Origin: Saccharomonospora marina XMU15
Lineage (GTDB): Bacteria > Actinomycetota > Actinomycetes > Mycobacteriales > Pseudonocardiaceae
NCBI RefSeq assembly: GCF_000244955.1
Contig: NZ_CM001439.1
Span: 2,570,628 to 2,634,627 of the forward strand
Reading direction: 5' to 3'
DNA length: 64,000 bases
A program made the position numbers and the translations under genes. This document shows, in pieces, positions 50,288 through 59,955 of this stretch. Below the pieces are notes generated by a model. That model did no database searches, was not told where the DNA came from, and saw only the letters and a program-made list of their open reading frames with translations. Positions within the stretch are counted from its first letter, which is position 1; each line of letters begins with the position of its first letter.

Positions 50288-52048
50288 TCACACGCCCGCC
50301 ACCTTGGTAGGAACACCGGTCCTGGTGGCACGCCGGGTGTAGGCGAGCACGGCTGCCAGTACCAGGCCGGTCAGCAGCACCAGCACCGTTGCCAGTGAGG
50401 CGAGCAATGCGTAGGACCCGCCGGTGAAGACCTCGAGGATGCGGAACCCGACCACGGGGTTGCCCGTGCCCGCCAGGATCGCCGAGGCGGTGAGGTCACC
50501 GACCATCCTGATGAACAGCAACGCCCAGCCCGCGACAAGGCCGGGGGTCATCAGGGGCAGGTACACCTTCCGGAATGTCCGCAGTGGACCGGCGCCGCAC
50601 ACCGCCGAGGCCTCGGGCAGCTCGGTACCGACTCCGCTCACGGCCGCGTCCGCGGCGATCGAGGCCTGCGGCAGGTAGAGCGCGAGGTAGCCGATCAGCA
50701 GGATGGCCAGCGTCCCGGAGAGCAGGAACGGAGCTCCGCCGAACAGCAACAGGATGCCGACGGCGATGACCATGTTGGACACCGCCGCGGGCAGTTTGAT
50801 GCCCGCGTCGACGGAGGTGGCGAGCGCGGTCCGGTGGCGGGCGACGTAGAGCGCGACCGCCGCGGCCGCGAGGATGCCGATCAGCCCGCCCACGACGCCG
50901 AGTCCCAGGCTGTTGGCCAGCGCCTGGCTGGTGACGGGGTCGTCGAACACGGCCTGCCGCAACGCGGTCAGGTTCAACGAGCCCCACGAGATGTCGGGTG
51001 TCCAGAAACCGTTGAGTGACACGAGCACGAGCGCCAGCATCGGCAGCACCGTGGACAACAGCACGTAGCCCAGCATCAGCGCACGAGCGGGCCACTTCCA
51101 CGCGCCCAGCTCGATCCTGCGCGCCGCTGCACCCTTCCCGCTGAACACCGCGTGCCTGCCCCGGCGCAGAATGCGCAACTGCAGCCAGTAGGCGAGGCCG
51201 ACGAACGCGATCACGAAGCCACTGAGCCCCACCGCTACCTCGGTGTCCGGCGGGTAGCTGAAGGTGAGCAGTTCGACGATGCGCACCGACAGCACCTCGA
51301 TGCCCGCCGGTGTCCCCACGATCGCGGGCAGCGAGAACATCCCCATGCCGAACCAGATGGCGAGCAGCGCGCCTGCGCCGAGGCTGGGTGCCACGACGGG
51401 CAAGGTGACCTTACGCAGCGTGCGCAGGGTCGCGGCGCCGCTGAGCCGCGAGACCTCCTCCAGCGAGGAGTCCAGGGTGCGAAACCCCGCCGAGGCGCTC
51501 ATGAACACGAACGGCACGGCGTAGAAGGCGTACACCAGGATCAGGCCGTACCAGCTGTGAATGTTGAACGGCCCGCTGTCCACGGAGATCCCGACAACCG
51601 AGAGCGCGTCGCGAAGCCAGCTGTTGAGCAGACCGGCACGGGGGGAGAGCAGCATGACCCACCCGACGGCGCCCGCCACGGGCGGAAGCAGGAACGGCAG
51701 CAGCGGAAGCGAGTCGGTCAGCGGCCCCATCCTGGCGTCGGTCCGCTCGTTGAGCCAGGCCAACCCGATCCCGATCACCCAGGCGACCGCACTGCTGGCC
51801 AGCACGACGATCAGGGTGTTCAGCAGCAGTTCGCCGAGCCCTGGCAGCGTGAGGGTCCGGATGATCGGTCGGATCGTGAAGCCGCCGTCCACCCAGAACA
51901 TGCCGACGAGCACGCGAAGCAGCGGAACCATGACGATCGCGATGAGCGCCACGCCGATCAGCAGGCTCACCGTGTCGAACGGGCCGGGCAGCCGGGAGCG
52001 CAGCCGGGTCCGCCCGCCCACCGGAGCAGGTGGCGTCGAGGTGATCAC
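50288..52048 (-). CDS. Double-length ABC permease, FbpB/ThiP-like
   Basis: GTG 52048 overlaps the ATPase stop; 586 residues with about 12 membrane helices arranged as two fused permease halves. Each half has an EAA-type coupling loop: LEEVSRLSGAATLRTLRKVT near residue 205 and LPEASAVCGAGPLRTFRKVY near 500. This fused form is usual for iron(III), thiamine and aminoethylphosphonate importers. Confidence 0.93.
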   Translation of the reverse strand: MITSTPPAPVGGRTRLRSRLPGPFDTVSLLIGVALIAIVMVPLLRVLVGMFWVDGGFTIRPIIRTLTLPGLGELLLNTLIVVLASSAVAWVIGIGLAWLNERTDARMGPLTDSLPLLPFLLPPVAGAVGWVMLLSPRAGLLNSWLRDALSVVGISVDSGPFNIHSWYGLILVYAFYAVPFVFMSASAGFRTLDSSLEEVSRLSGAATLRTLRKVTLPVVAPSLGAGALLAIWFGMGMFSLPAIVGTPAGIEVLSVRIVELLTFSYPPDTEVAVGLSGFVIAFVGLAYWLQLRILRRGRHAVFSGKGAAARRIELGAWKWPARALMLGYVLLSTVLPMLALVLVSLNGFWTPDISWGSLNLTALRQAVFDDPVTSQALANSLGLGVVGGLIGILAAAAVALYVARHRTALATSVDAGIKLPAAVSNMVIAVGILLLFGGAPFLLSGTLAILLIGYLALYLPQASIAADAAVSGVGTELPEASAVCGAGPLRTFRKVYLPLMTPGLVAGWALLFIRMVGDLTASAILAGTGNPVVGFRILEVFTGGSYALLASLATVLVLLTGLVLAAVLAYTRRATRTGVPTKVAGV

Positions 52049-53187
52049 GCGTCCTCCGCGGGCAGCACCAGCACATCGACCTCGGAAACCTCGACCCACA
52101 CGTCGCTGCCTGCGTCGAGCAGACCGGCTCCAGGAACCTGTACCCGCAGCTCGCGGTCGCCGATGCCGACGACCTGCTCGGTGTAGGGGCCCACGAACAG
52201 CGACGCCCGCACCCGGCCACGGAACCTGTTCGCGGCCACCGGGTCGCAGGTCGACAGGGTGCAGTTCTCCGGGCGCCACATGGCCGCGACGCGGTCGCCG
52301 ACCCCGATCCGGCCCGCGCCGAGCCTGCCGGTGACGGTGCCGAGGTCGGTGTCCACCACCGCGGTGTCCGCCTTGATCGCGGTGACCTTGCCGAGCGCCT
52401 CGTTCATCGTTCCGACGAACGAGGCGACGTACCGGTTGGCCGGCCGCGTGTAGACCTCCAGCGGCGAGGCGAGCTGCACGATGCGCCCGGCCTGTAGCAC
52501 AGCGATCCGGTTACCGAGTTGCATCGCCTCCGCCTGGTCGTGCGTCACGAAGAGGGCGGCGAAGCCGAGCTCTCGCTGCAGCGTCAGCAGCTCGATGCGC
52601 AGCTGTTCGCGGACCTTGGCGTCAACGTTGGACAGCGGCTCGTCGAACAGCACCAGCGAGTCGTTGCTGACCAGTGCGCGTGCCAGCGCCACCCGCTGCT
52701 GTTGGCCACCGCTGAGCTGCGCCGCGTACTGCCCTTCCAGCTCTGCGATGCCCACGAGTTTCAGCGCGGCGCGGGCCCGACGGGCGATCTCGGCCTTGTC
52801 CCGCCGTGAATCCGCGCGGCTTTGCAGCGGGTAGGCGACGTTGCTCAGCGCGGTCATGTGCGGCCACAGCGCGTAGGACTGGAACACCATGCTCACGCCG
52901 CGCCGCTCCGGCGGGACGTTGATACGTGAGGCGGAGCAGAAGCGCACCGTGCCGCCGAAACTGATGCTGCCCTCGTCCGGCGTCTCCAGGCCCGCGATCG
53001 AGCGAAGGAGTGTGGTCTTGCCGCAGCCGCTCGGCCCGAGCAGCACGACGAAGTCACCGGGCTCGACGTCGAAGGACACCTGGTCGATGGCGGGCACGGT
53101 GGAGCCGTCCCTGCGGCGGAATCGCTTCGCGAGACCGCTGACCCGCACGACCGGGTCGGGCTTGTCCCGCTTGGGTAGGACATCCAT
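52045..53187 (-). CDS. ABC importer ATPase, iron(III)/PotA-type
   Basis: 380 residues: Walker A GPSGCGKTT at 51-59, signature LSGGQQQ at 158-164, Walker B LVLFDEPLSNVD, switch His in FVTHDQAEAMQ, and a C-terminal TOBE-like domain from about residue 285 (FRGRVRASLFVGPYTEQVV). A GAGGAGG site precedes the ATG. It is the first gene of the operon ATPase-permease-binding protein-P450-P450. Confidence 0.94.
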   Translation of the reverse strand: MDVLPKRDKPDPVVRVSGLAKRFRRRDGSTVPAIDQVSFDVEPGDFVVLLGPSGCGKTTLLRSIAGLETPDEGSISFGGTVRFCSASRINVPPERRGVSMVFQSYALWPHMTALSNVAYPLQSRADSRRDKAEIARRARAALKLVGIAELEGQYAAQLSGGQQQRVALARALVSNDSLVLFDEPLSNVDAKVREQLRIELLTLQRELGFAALFVTHDQAEAMQLGNRIAVLQAGRIVQLASPLEVYTRPANRYVASFVGTMNEALGKVTAIKADTAVVDTDLGTVTGRLGAGRIGVGDRVAAMWRPENCTLSTCDPVAANRFRGRVRASLFVGPYTEQVVGIGDRELRVQVPGAGLLDAGSDVWVEVSEVDVLVLPAEDA

Positions 53188-53243
53188 GTCCCACTCCTCC
53201 TCGAGGTCGGTCGGGCACGAGACCCGGGCCGAATGGCGCCAAC

Positions 53244-53283
53244 ACTATCGCCGATTGGTGATCCGGTCGTCAACAGATTGACG
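53244..53283 (-). promoter_or_regulatory. Promoter with overlapping operator for the ABC-P450 operon
   Basis: On the minus strand, TTGACG (53273-53268) and GATAGT (53249-53244) are spaced by 18 bp. The -35 box is one arm of a perfect inverted repeat, CGTCAA at 53268-53273 and TTGACG at 53278-53283 with a CAGA spacer. A bound repressor would block the -35 element. Confidence 0.6.
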
Positions 53284-53328
53284 CCTAATTTGCCGCACGG
53301 CCCTACACCGGAACCAGCTCTGGTGATC

Positions 53329-54315
53329 TCACCAGTGCTCGCGCTTGGCCTCCGCCAGTCGCCACGCCGCCGTCGCCTGCTCGAAGGGGGTGTCGCCGTG
53401 TGCCCTGTCGCCCAACGAGTGCAGCAGCTTCGTCACGCTCGCCAGGTCGTGGCGCGTGGTCAACTCCGCCAGCTCCGGTGCACGCCTGGCCAGGACCTGC
53501 CGAAACCGCAGCTCGGCGACGGGTCCGAGGCGTTCGTAGATCTCCACGAAGACGCGTTGCGCCTTGTCGCGCTGGAAATCCCGCGGCAGCAGTTCGGCGG
53601 GCAGGTCCGGGTCCAGCCGCTGGAAATCGCGCCACTGCGCGCCGAGTTCGGTGCGGATGCGCAGCGCCTCGGCCGGGTCGATCCGGCCCGCGGTCGCCCG
53701 CCGCAGCACCGGTTCGTAGCGCTCGACGAACCCGCGGTACTCCTGGGCGAGTTCTCGAAGGTCGAAGGCGTCGGCGGGGTGCCTGCCGGTGCGGTGTCGC
53801 GGCTCGGTGCAGCGCAGCACCGTCGCCGCGCTGACGCCCAGCTCCCGCAGCGCGGCCGCCGCGGCGTCGGTCAGCTCGTGCGGGGATACCCACACGCCGT
53901 CGTACAGCGGCGCGAACCCGAGTACCCGCAGCCTCGTGCGCAGGGCGGTTCGCAGCCCGCGTTCCTCCTCGGGCACGGAGAACGCCACGACGGTCCACGC
54001 GCCGTCCCACTCCGGGGGCGAGGAGCCGAACGTCAGCATCCGGTGGGTGTGCTCGACGATCACCGCCGCCGTCCTGGGCGGGATGCCGTACGCGGTCGTG
54101 CGGCCGTCGCGGCGGACGGTGAGCAGACCTCGGGCGGCCAACCTGCGCATGGCGGTGCGAGCACCCGCGGCGGTGATGTCGAACTCGGCGAGCAGCTCCA
54201 CCAGCGCGGCGGAGGGGATATGCTCCTCGCGCCAGTACCAGAAGTCACCCAGCAGCGACCTCAGCAGCTGTTGCGGTCGCGCCCCGTTGGGTCGGTGCGG
54301 TGCGGTGGTGGTCAT
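53329..54315 (-). CDS. PaaX family transcriptional regulator
   Basis: ATG 54315 gives 328 residues. The N-terminal winged helix (RSLLGDFWYWREEHIPSAAL, GARTAMRRLAARGLLTVRRDGR) and the DGAWTVVAFSVPEEERGLR / LGFAPLYDGVWVSPHEL blocks match PaaX regulators. It ends 142 bp upstream of the ABC-P450 operon in the same direction and is the likeliest controller of the dyad at 53268-53283. Its own upstream region has a small TTGCG...CGCAA repeat at 54399-54414. Confidence 0.9.
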   Translation of the reverse strand: MTTTAPHRPNGARPQQLLRSLLGDFWYWREEHIPSAALVELLAEFDITAAGARTAMRRLAARGLLTVRRDGRTTAYGIPPRTAAVIVEHTHRMLTFGSSPPEWDGAWTVVAFSVPEEERGLRTALRTRLRVLGFAPLYDGVWVSPHELTDAAAAALRELGVSAATVLRCTEPRHRTGRHPADAFDLRELAQEYRGFVERYEPVLRRATAGRIDPAEALRIRTELGAQWRDFQRLDPDLPAELLPRDFQRDKAQRVFVEIYERLGPVAELRFRQVLARRAPELAELTTRHDLASVTKLLHSLGDRAHGDTPFEQATAAWRLAEAKREHW

Positions 54316-54572
54316 GGCTGGGTGGGTGCTCTCGTCCGGTTCTGGCGGGCCGGCCAAGCCTACCGCTGTGCCGTGCGGATGATGTTTCGACTCCGGTTTT
54401 GCGCCGTACCGCAAGCGCCGGATCATCAAAACAGGAGCCAAATTGTGATCCCTACGTCCCCATAGTGCCGTCGGACCGGATCGGGGCCCAGCGGTATTCC
54501 GCCCCCGCCGGTGGCCCTTGCCACGGCGTGAGCAGGGCACCCGGCCACGGGCGCGACGCATACTGGTCTGTG

Positions 54573-55340
54573 ATGGCTGGAGTGAAATCGGTACTGGCGC
54601 ACCTGACCGGAAAACATGCGCGTATTCGCCCCGTGCCCCGCAAGGTGGCGCTGGTAGGAACGGCCGTGGTGATCGCCGCGCTGGTGGTGCTCAACCTGGC
54701 CAAGAACCTGCTGCCCTGGGCGGGGGTGTCGGTGAGCGTCGTCGCGGCGGCAGGGCTGCTGCTGTTCGCCCGCAGGCACGGGCTCAGCTGGGCACAGCTC
54801 GGGCTCGGCAGGGACCGGTTGCGCTCGGGCCTGCTGTGGGGACTGGCCGCGATCGCCATCGTGATCGGCATCTACGTCATCGGCGTGTCACTACCGATGA
54901 CCCGGTCGCTGTTTCTCGACGCCAGGTACCACTCCGGCGTGTCGCAGGCGTTGCTGACCGCCTTCGTACTGATCCCGCTGGGCACGATCCTGCTCGAGGA
55001 AGTGGCCTTCCGCTCGGTGCTGTGGGGCATGCTGTCGCGTCACATGACCGCATGGCGGGTGCTGCTGACCTCCTCGGCGCTGTTCGGGCTGTGGCACGTA
55101 CTGCCGTCGCTGCAGGTCACCGGTGCCAACCAGGGGCTGAGCGACGTCGTGTCCAGCCAAAGCCCGTGGACCACGGTGCTGGTGGTGGCGGGGACGGTGG
55201 CCTTCACCGCCGTCGGCGGCATCGTGGCGGGCGAACTGCGCAGACGCAGCGGCAGTGTGCTCGCCAGCGCGGGAATGCACTGGGCCACCAACTCCCTCGG
55301 TGTGCTGTTCGGCCTTGTGGCGTGGCAGCTGGCTGCCTGA
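54573..55340 (+). CDS. CPBP family intramembrane metalloprotease
   Basis: ATG 54573 (a GTG directly before it is also in frame) gives 255 residues with about eight membrane helices. The CPBP motifs are EEVAFR with Glu142, Glu143 and Arg147, FGLWH with His175, and AGMHWATN with His near 236. These form the metal site of CAAX/Abi-type proteases. Targets are unknown; some members give bacteriocin immunity. Confidence 0.92.
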   Translation: MAGVKSVLAHLTGKHARIRPVPRKVALVGTAVVIAALVVLNLAKNLLPWAGVSVSVVAAAGLLLFARRHGLSWAQLGLGRDRLRSGLLWGLAAIAIVIGIYVIGVSLPMTRSLFLDARYHSGVSQALLTAFVLIPLGTILLEEVAFRSVLWGMLSRHMTAWRVLLTSSALFGLWHVLPSLQVTGANQGLSDVVSSQSPWTTVLVVAGTVAFTAVGGIVAGELRRRSGSVLASAGMHWATNSLGVLFGLVAWQLAA

Positions 55341-55397
55341 GCCTGCCACCCGATCAGGAGAGGCGACGCGCGTCGCTGTCACCACCCCGGGTTGCTC

Positions 55398-57134
55398 ATG
55401 ACCTGCCATGATGGCGGCGTGGTGGGGTCGGTAACCGTCCGGCGGCAGGCCAAGCAGCCGGTATGGAAGCGCCTGGGTTCGCGCGCGGCCCGGCGACTGC
55501 GGGCGCTGTGGCCGCCTCGCTACAGCCTCGCCGGACTCATCGGGACCGTCGCGTTCGCGAGCGTTTCGTTCACCCCCTCGCTGCTGCCGCGAGGCTGGCT
55601 GCTGCAGGCAGCGTTCACCGGGATCACGGCCGCCGTGGGCTACGGCGTCGGCGTGGCGCTGGGCCGGCTCGTGCGGACGCTGGCGGGCACGTCCCCCTCG
55701 GCGAAGGCCCGTCGCGTCTCGTGGCTGCTGCTGGCCCTGCTGGGCATCCCGGTGCTGGCCTGGACGCTGTGGCTGGGACAGGACTGGCAGCGCAGGCTCC
55801 ACCTGCTGATGGGGATGCCGCCACCCGACCCCTACGCCTGGCTGCCGATGCTCGCGGTGGCCTCGGCCGCGCTGCTGCTGATCATCGCGGCGTTTCGGCT
55901 GCTGCGCTGGCTGGTACGGGCACTCACCGCCAAACTCACCCCCCGGGTGCGGCCGCGCGTGGCGAGGGCACTGGCTGTCGCCGTGGTGTTCGTGCTGGTG
56001 GCAGCGCTGGCCAACGGCCTGCTGTGGCGGGCGCTGGTGAACGCCTCGGGCGACGCGTTCGGCACACCGGACCGCCCCGTCAGCGAGGACGTCTCCATGC
56101 CACTGGCACCGCAGCGTTCCGGCAGCCCCGCCTCACTGCTGCCGTGGGACTCACTGGGCCGTCACGGCAAGAACTTCGTCACCAGCGCGCCGACTGTCGC
56201 GCGGCTGTCGGAATTCTCCGGGGCACCCGCCCAACGGCCGGTGCGGATCTACGCCGGGCTCAACTCCGCACCTGATGTCGCCACCCGTGCCGCGCTCGCA
56301 GTGCGTGACCTGCGCAGGGCGGGCGGTTTCGACAGGAAGGTGCTCGTCGTGGCGCAGGCCAGCGGCAGCGGCACCGTGGATCCCGCCGCGGTGCAGGCGC
56401 TGGAGTACATGTACAACGGCGACACCGCCGTGGTGAGCATGCAGTACTCGTTCCTGCCGAGCTGGTTCTCCTTCGTCACCGACCGGCAGCGGGCACAGCA
56501 GACCGGTAAGGAACTGTTCGACGAGGTGCACCGGGCATGGGCGGCGCTGCCGGCGGAGCGGCGGCCGAAGCTGCTGGTGACCGGGACGAGCCTGGGCGCG
56601 TTCGGCATCGAGGCCGCCTTCGACGACCTCGCCGACGTACGCGGACGCACCGACGGTGTCGTGCTGGCGGGGCCGCCGTCGGCCGGCCCGCTGCACCAGT
56701 TCCTGGTGAATCACCGCGACCCGGGCTCCCCGCAGTGGCTGCCGGTGTACGACTCCGGCCGCACCGTGCGGTTCGCGTCCACCTCGCGGGACCTGTGGGC
56801 GCCCGAGGCGAGGTGGCAGTGGCCGCGGATGGTGTACCTGCAGCACGGTTCCGACCCGGTGGTGTTCTGGGACCCCGAGATCGCCGTGGCCCGGCCGGAC
56901 TGGCTGGTCGAGCCGAGGGCTCCGGACGTTTCACCGCACCTGACGTGGTTGCCGTTGTTCACCTTCTGGCAGCTCACCGCGGACCTGCCCTACGCCCAGG
57001 ACGTGCCGCCAGGCCACGGGCACAACTACCGGGCGCTCTTCGCGGACACCTGGGCGGCCGTGGCCCCGCCACCGGGTTGGACGGCCGCCGACACCCTGCG
57101 GCTGCGTTCGGTGCTGGAAACCATCGAGCGCTGA
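55398..57134 (+). CDS. Membrane-anchored alpha/beta hydrolase (PF10081-like)
   Basis: The start is uncertain: ATG 55398 or the GTGs at 55419/55422, giving about 570 to 578 residues. Residues about 45-220 contain four to five membrane helices. The C-terminal half is an alpha/beta hydrolase with the nucleophile elbow GTSLG (Ser near 398), an acid in HGSDPV and a His in GHGHNY. This matches the large actinobacterial hydrolase family with an N-terminal membrane domain. No substrate is known. Confidence 0.85.
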   Translation: MTCHDGGVVGSVTVRRQAKQPVWKRLGSRAARRLRALWPPRYSLAGLIGTVAFASVSFTPSLLPRGWLLQAAFTGITAAVGYGVGVALGRLVRTLAGTSPSAKARRVSWLLLALLGIPVLAWTLWLGQDWQRRLHLLMGMPPPDPYAWLPMLAVASAALLLIIAAFRLLRWLVRALTAKLTPRVRPRVARALAVAVVFVLVAALANGLLWRALVNASGDAFGTPDRPVSEDVSMPLAPQRSGSPASLLPWDSLGRHGKNFVTSAPTVARLSEFSGAPAQRPVRIYAGLNSAPDVATRAALAVRDLRRAGGFDRKVLVVAQASGSGTVDPAAVQALEYMYNGDTAVVSMQYSFLPSWFSFVTDRQRAQQTGKELFDEVHRAWAALPAERRPKLLVTGTSLGAFGIEAAFDDLADVRGRTDGVVLAGPPSAGPLHQFLVNHRDPGSPQWLPVYDSGRTVRFASTSRDLWAPEARWQWPRMVYLQHGSDPVVFWDPEIAVARPDWLVEPRAPDVSPHLTWLPLFTFWQLTADLPYAQDVPPGHGHNYRALFADTWAAVAPPPGWTAADTLRLRSVLETIER

Positions 57135-57282
57135 ATTCGGGCGCCGGCCGCGGCGAGGTGTCGAGTTGGTGTTGGCGTGCGCGCGGCCGCTGCGGCTACA
57201 GTCTCGATGCGATCATGTCCACGCCCGCTGACGCGGGCCGCCGATGCGGGCACGCGGCCCGCTACCGAGGAGGAAACGCCGG

Positions 57283-58248
57283 ATGCGGGCAGTGCAGATC
57301 GTCACCCTGGACGGGCCGTCGGCGGTACGGGTCACCGACATCGCGGAGCCCGACGGTGACGGCGCCGTCCTCATCGACGTGCACGCCGCCGGGGTGACCT
57401 TCCCCGACCTGCTGCAGACCCGCGGACTCTACCAGCTGAAACCGGACCCGCCGTTCGTGCCCGGCACCGAGGTGGCGGGGGTGGTCCGCTCGGCGCCGGA
57501 GGGCGCCGGGGTGCGCGCCGGCGATCGGGTCGCGGCCTTCCCAGGGCTCGGCGGATTCGCCGAGGTCGTCGCCGCCGACCCGAAGGCGGTGTTCGGCATC
57601 CCCGACAACATCTCGTTCCGCAAGGCCGCCGCCCTGCCGATGAACTACCTCACCGTCCACTTCGCACTGTGCCGGCGTGCGGCACTGCGCGAGGGTGAGC
57701 GGGTACTGGTGCACGGCGCCGCGGGCGGGATCGGAACGGCGGCGATCCAGCTCGCCGCCGCGCTCGGCGCACGGGTGATCGCGGTGACCTCCACGCCGGG
57801 CAAGGCCGAGATCGCGCGGGCCGCGGGCGCACACGACGTGGTCTCCTCGGACGGCTTCCTCGAACAGGTGCGTGAGCTCACCGCAGGGGCGGGGGTGGAT
57901 GTGGTGGTCGACCCGGTCGGCGGCGACCGGTTCACCGACTCGCTGCGCGCGCTGGCGCCGGAAGGTCGACTGCTCGTTATCGGGTTCACCGCGGGTGAGA
58001 TTCCCACCGTGAAAGTGAATCGCCTGCTGCTGAACAACATCGCGGTGGTCGGCGTCGGGTGGGGAGCCTTCTGGCAGCGGCGGCCGGAGTACCTGCGCCA
58101 GCAGTGGGAGGAACTGCTGCCGCTGCTGCAACAGGGCAGGTTGGACCCGCCCATCGGCAACGCGTATCCGCTGGCCGAGGCGGCGGCCGCGCTGACCGAA
58201 CTGGACGAACGCAGGGCCACGGGCAAGGTCGTGCTGTTGCCGAGGTGA
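57283..58248 (+). CDS. NADPH:quinone oxidoreductase-type (zinc-free MDR)
   Basis: GAGGAGGAAA precedes ATG 57283; 321 residues. The N-terminal GroES-like domain has HAAGVTFPDLLQTRGLYQ, with no zinc ligands. The Rossmann domain has VHGAAGGIGTAAIQLAAALG at about 140-160. Members reduce quinones or enones with NADPH. The following Gfo/Idh/MocA gene is 44 bp away. Confidence 0.92.
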   Translation: MRAVQIVTLDGPSAVRVTDIAEPDGDGAVLIDVHAAGVTFPDLLQTRGLYQLKPDPPFVPGTEVAGVVRSAPEGAGVRAGDRVAAFPGLGGFAEVVAADPKAVFGIPDNISFRKAAALPMNYLTVHFALCRRAALREGERVLVHGAAGGIGTAAIQLAAALGARVIAVTSTPGKAEIARAAGAHDVVSSDGFLEQVRELTAGAGVDVVVDPVGGDRFTDSLRALAPEGRLLVIGFTAGEIPTVKVNRLLLNNIAVVGVGWGAFWQRRPEYLRQQWEELLPLLQQGRLDPPIGNAYPLAEAAAALTELDERRATGKVVLLPR

Positions 58249-58292
58249 ACCGAACGCCTCGGGTGTGGACCAATCGAACTGCTGGAGGTCAG

Positions 58293-59309
58293 GTGCGGCC
58301 ACTCCGTATCGGCATTCTCGGCGCCGCGAGAATCGCGGGCAAGGCGATCGCCGCACCGGCAGCCGAGACCGGGCATCGGCTGGTCGCCGTCGCCGCCCGC
58401 GACCAGGCACGGGCACGGGACTTCGCCGAGCGTCACGGTGTCGAACGCGTGCTCGGCAGCTATGCCGAAGTGGTCACCGACCCCGACGTCGAAGTGGTCT
58501 ACAACCCACTGCCCAACGCCTTGCACGGCCCGTGGAACATCGCCGCACTACGCGCGGGGAAGCCGGTGCTCACGGAGAAGCCGTTCGCAGGCAACGCCGA
58601 GGAGGCCGCCGAGGTCCGCGCGGTGGCCGCCGAAGCAGGACTGCCGATCATGGAGGGCTTCCACTACGTGCACCACCCGGTCACCAAGCGGCTGCACGAA
58701 CTGCTGGACTCCGGAGAACTCGGCGAGCTGAGAGCCGTCGAGGTGGACATGATGATGCCCGCACCGGCCGACGACGATCCGCGCTGGTCACACCGGCTCG
58801 CCGGGGGCGCGCTGATGGACCTGGGATGCTACAGCCTGCACGCGCACAGGATGCTCGCACCGTGGGCGGGCGGAGCGCCTCGCCTTGTCGCGGCCGGCGG
58901 CGGGCAACGCGAGGGCAGGCCAGGCGTCGACGAGTGGCTGTACGCCGACCTGGAGTTCCCGGCAGGGGCAACGGGCAGGGCCCGCTGCCACATGGCGGCA
59001 GGCGAGCGACGCTTCACCTGCCGGATCATCGGCAGCAAGGCGGAAGCGGTCGCGGCCGACTTCGTGCGACCCGACATCGACGACCGCGTCACCGTCAGCG
59101 GCCGTGACGGCAGCCGTGTCGAGAAACCGGGCAGGCGAGCGTCCTACACCTACCAGCTCGAGGCGTTCGCTGCCCACCTGCGCGAAGGCGCGCCGTTGCG
59201 CAACGACGCCGACGACGCGCTGGAGACGATGAAACTCATCGACGCCTGCTACCGCGCCGCCGGGTTCGAACCCCGCCCGCGCGGCGAGCCGGTCGACGCG
59301 GGCGGCTGA
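58293..59309 (+). CDS. Gfo/Idh/MocA family oxidoreductase
   Basis: GTG 58293 with GGAGG 4 nt upstream gives 338 residues. The N-terminal Rossmann fold starts RIGILGAARIAGKAI, the VYNPLPNALHG strand follows, and EKPFAGN contains the conserved Lys of the family; MEGFHYVHHPV and GGALMDLGCYSLH are also typical. The usual substrates are sugars, inositols or trans-1,2-diols. It ends at a hairpin facing the HdeD-like gene. Confidence 0.92.
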   Translation: MRPLRIGILGAARIAGKAIAAPAAETGHRLVAVAARDQARARDFAERHGVERVLGSYAEVVTDPDVEVVYNPLPNALHGPWNIAALRAGKPVLTEKPFAGNAEEAAEVRAVAAEAGLPIMEGFHYVHHPVTKRLHELLDSGELGELRAVEVDMMMPAPADDDPRWSHRLAGGALMDLGCYSLHAHRMLAPWAGGAPRLVAAGGGQREGRPGVDEWLYADLEFPAGATGRARCHMAAGERRFTCRIIGSKAEAVAADFVRPDIDDRVTVSGRDGSRVEKPGRRASYTYQLEAFAAHLREGAPLRNDADDALETMKLIDACYRAAGFEPRPRGEPVDAGG

Positions 59310-59324
59310 GCCGCACCCGTCGAC

Positions 59325-59341
59325 CGGACCGGGCCGGTCCG
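59325..59341. terminator. Hairpin between converging genes
   Basis: CGGACC (59325-59330) and GGTCCG (59336-59341) with a GGGCC loop, followed by TTT on the plus strand. Confidence 0.6.
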
Positions 59342-59391
59342 TTTCGTGGCTTGCAGTGGTTCTCGGCGGTGGCTCTCAGCGGCCCGGGCTT

Positions 59392-59955
59392 TCAGCGGCT
59401 GGCCAGGTCGGCCTGCGACCGCTCGCGGCTCTGCCGCCACACCCGCCAGGCGAGCACGCACAGCAGCACCCCGAACAGCGTGGCGAACCAGCCGATCGCC
59501 CAGGTGATCGCGAGCACGCCCGCACCGGGCGAGGCGAACAGCACCACGGCGAGCGCAACGGACAGCACTCCCGTCAGTGCGATCACCCAGTCGTGCTCGA
59601 TCTCCTTGCGCAACCGCACCGCGGTAGCGAGCTGGGAGATGCCGACGATCAGCGCCCAGGCGGCGATGATGAACAGCAGTGCCAGCGCGGTGACACCCGG
59701 CCACACCAGGGCGATGACGCCCGCGGCTATCCCGGCTATCCCGGCGAGCGCCCACCAGCCGCGATTGCGCTCGACCCGGTCGGTGATGGCGGCCACCAGC
59801 CCGAAGGCGCCGTCCACCAGCATGAACGCACCCCACAACAGGATCAGCACCCACAGCGTCACGCCGGGCCACACCAGCGTGGCGACCCCGAACAGGATGG
59901 CCAGCACGCCGCGAACGGCCAACCAGCGCCATCCCCCGACGAACAGCCAGAGCAT
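59392..59955 (-). CDS. HdeD family membrane protein
   Basis: The 187-residue protein has six membrane helices built from two similar halves with repeated LVWPGVT motifs (TLVWPGVTLWVLILLWG and ALVWPGVTALALLFIIA), the HdeD / DUF308 pattern. The family is named after an E. coli acid-resistance protein; the function is unsettled. The N-terminus lacks a signal peptide. Confidence 0.9.
   Translation of the reverse strand: MLWLFVGGWRWLAVRGVLAILFGVATLVWPGVTLWVLILLWGAFMLVDGAFGLVAAITDRVERNRGWWALAGIAGIAAGVIALVWPGVTALALLFIIAAWALIVGISQLATAVRLRKEIEHDWVIALTGVLSVALAVVLFASPGAGVLAITWAIGWFATLFGVLLCVLAWRVWRQSRERSQADLASR

Noticed and set aside
59262-59274. GGGTTCGAACCCC, resembling a tRNA T-arm
   Set aside because: It lies inside the Gfo/Idh/MocA coding sequence, with no acceptor stem, D-arm or anticodon arm around it.
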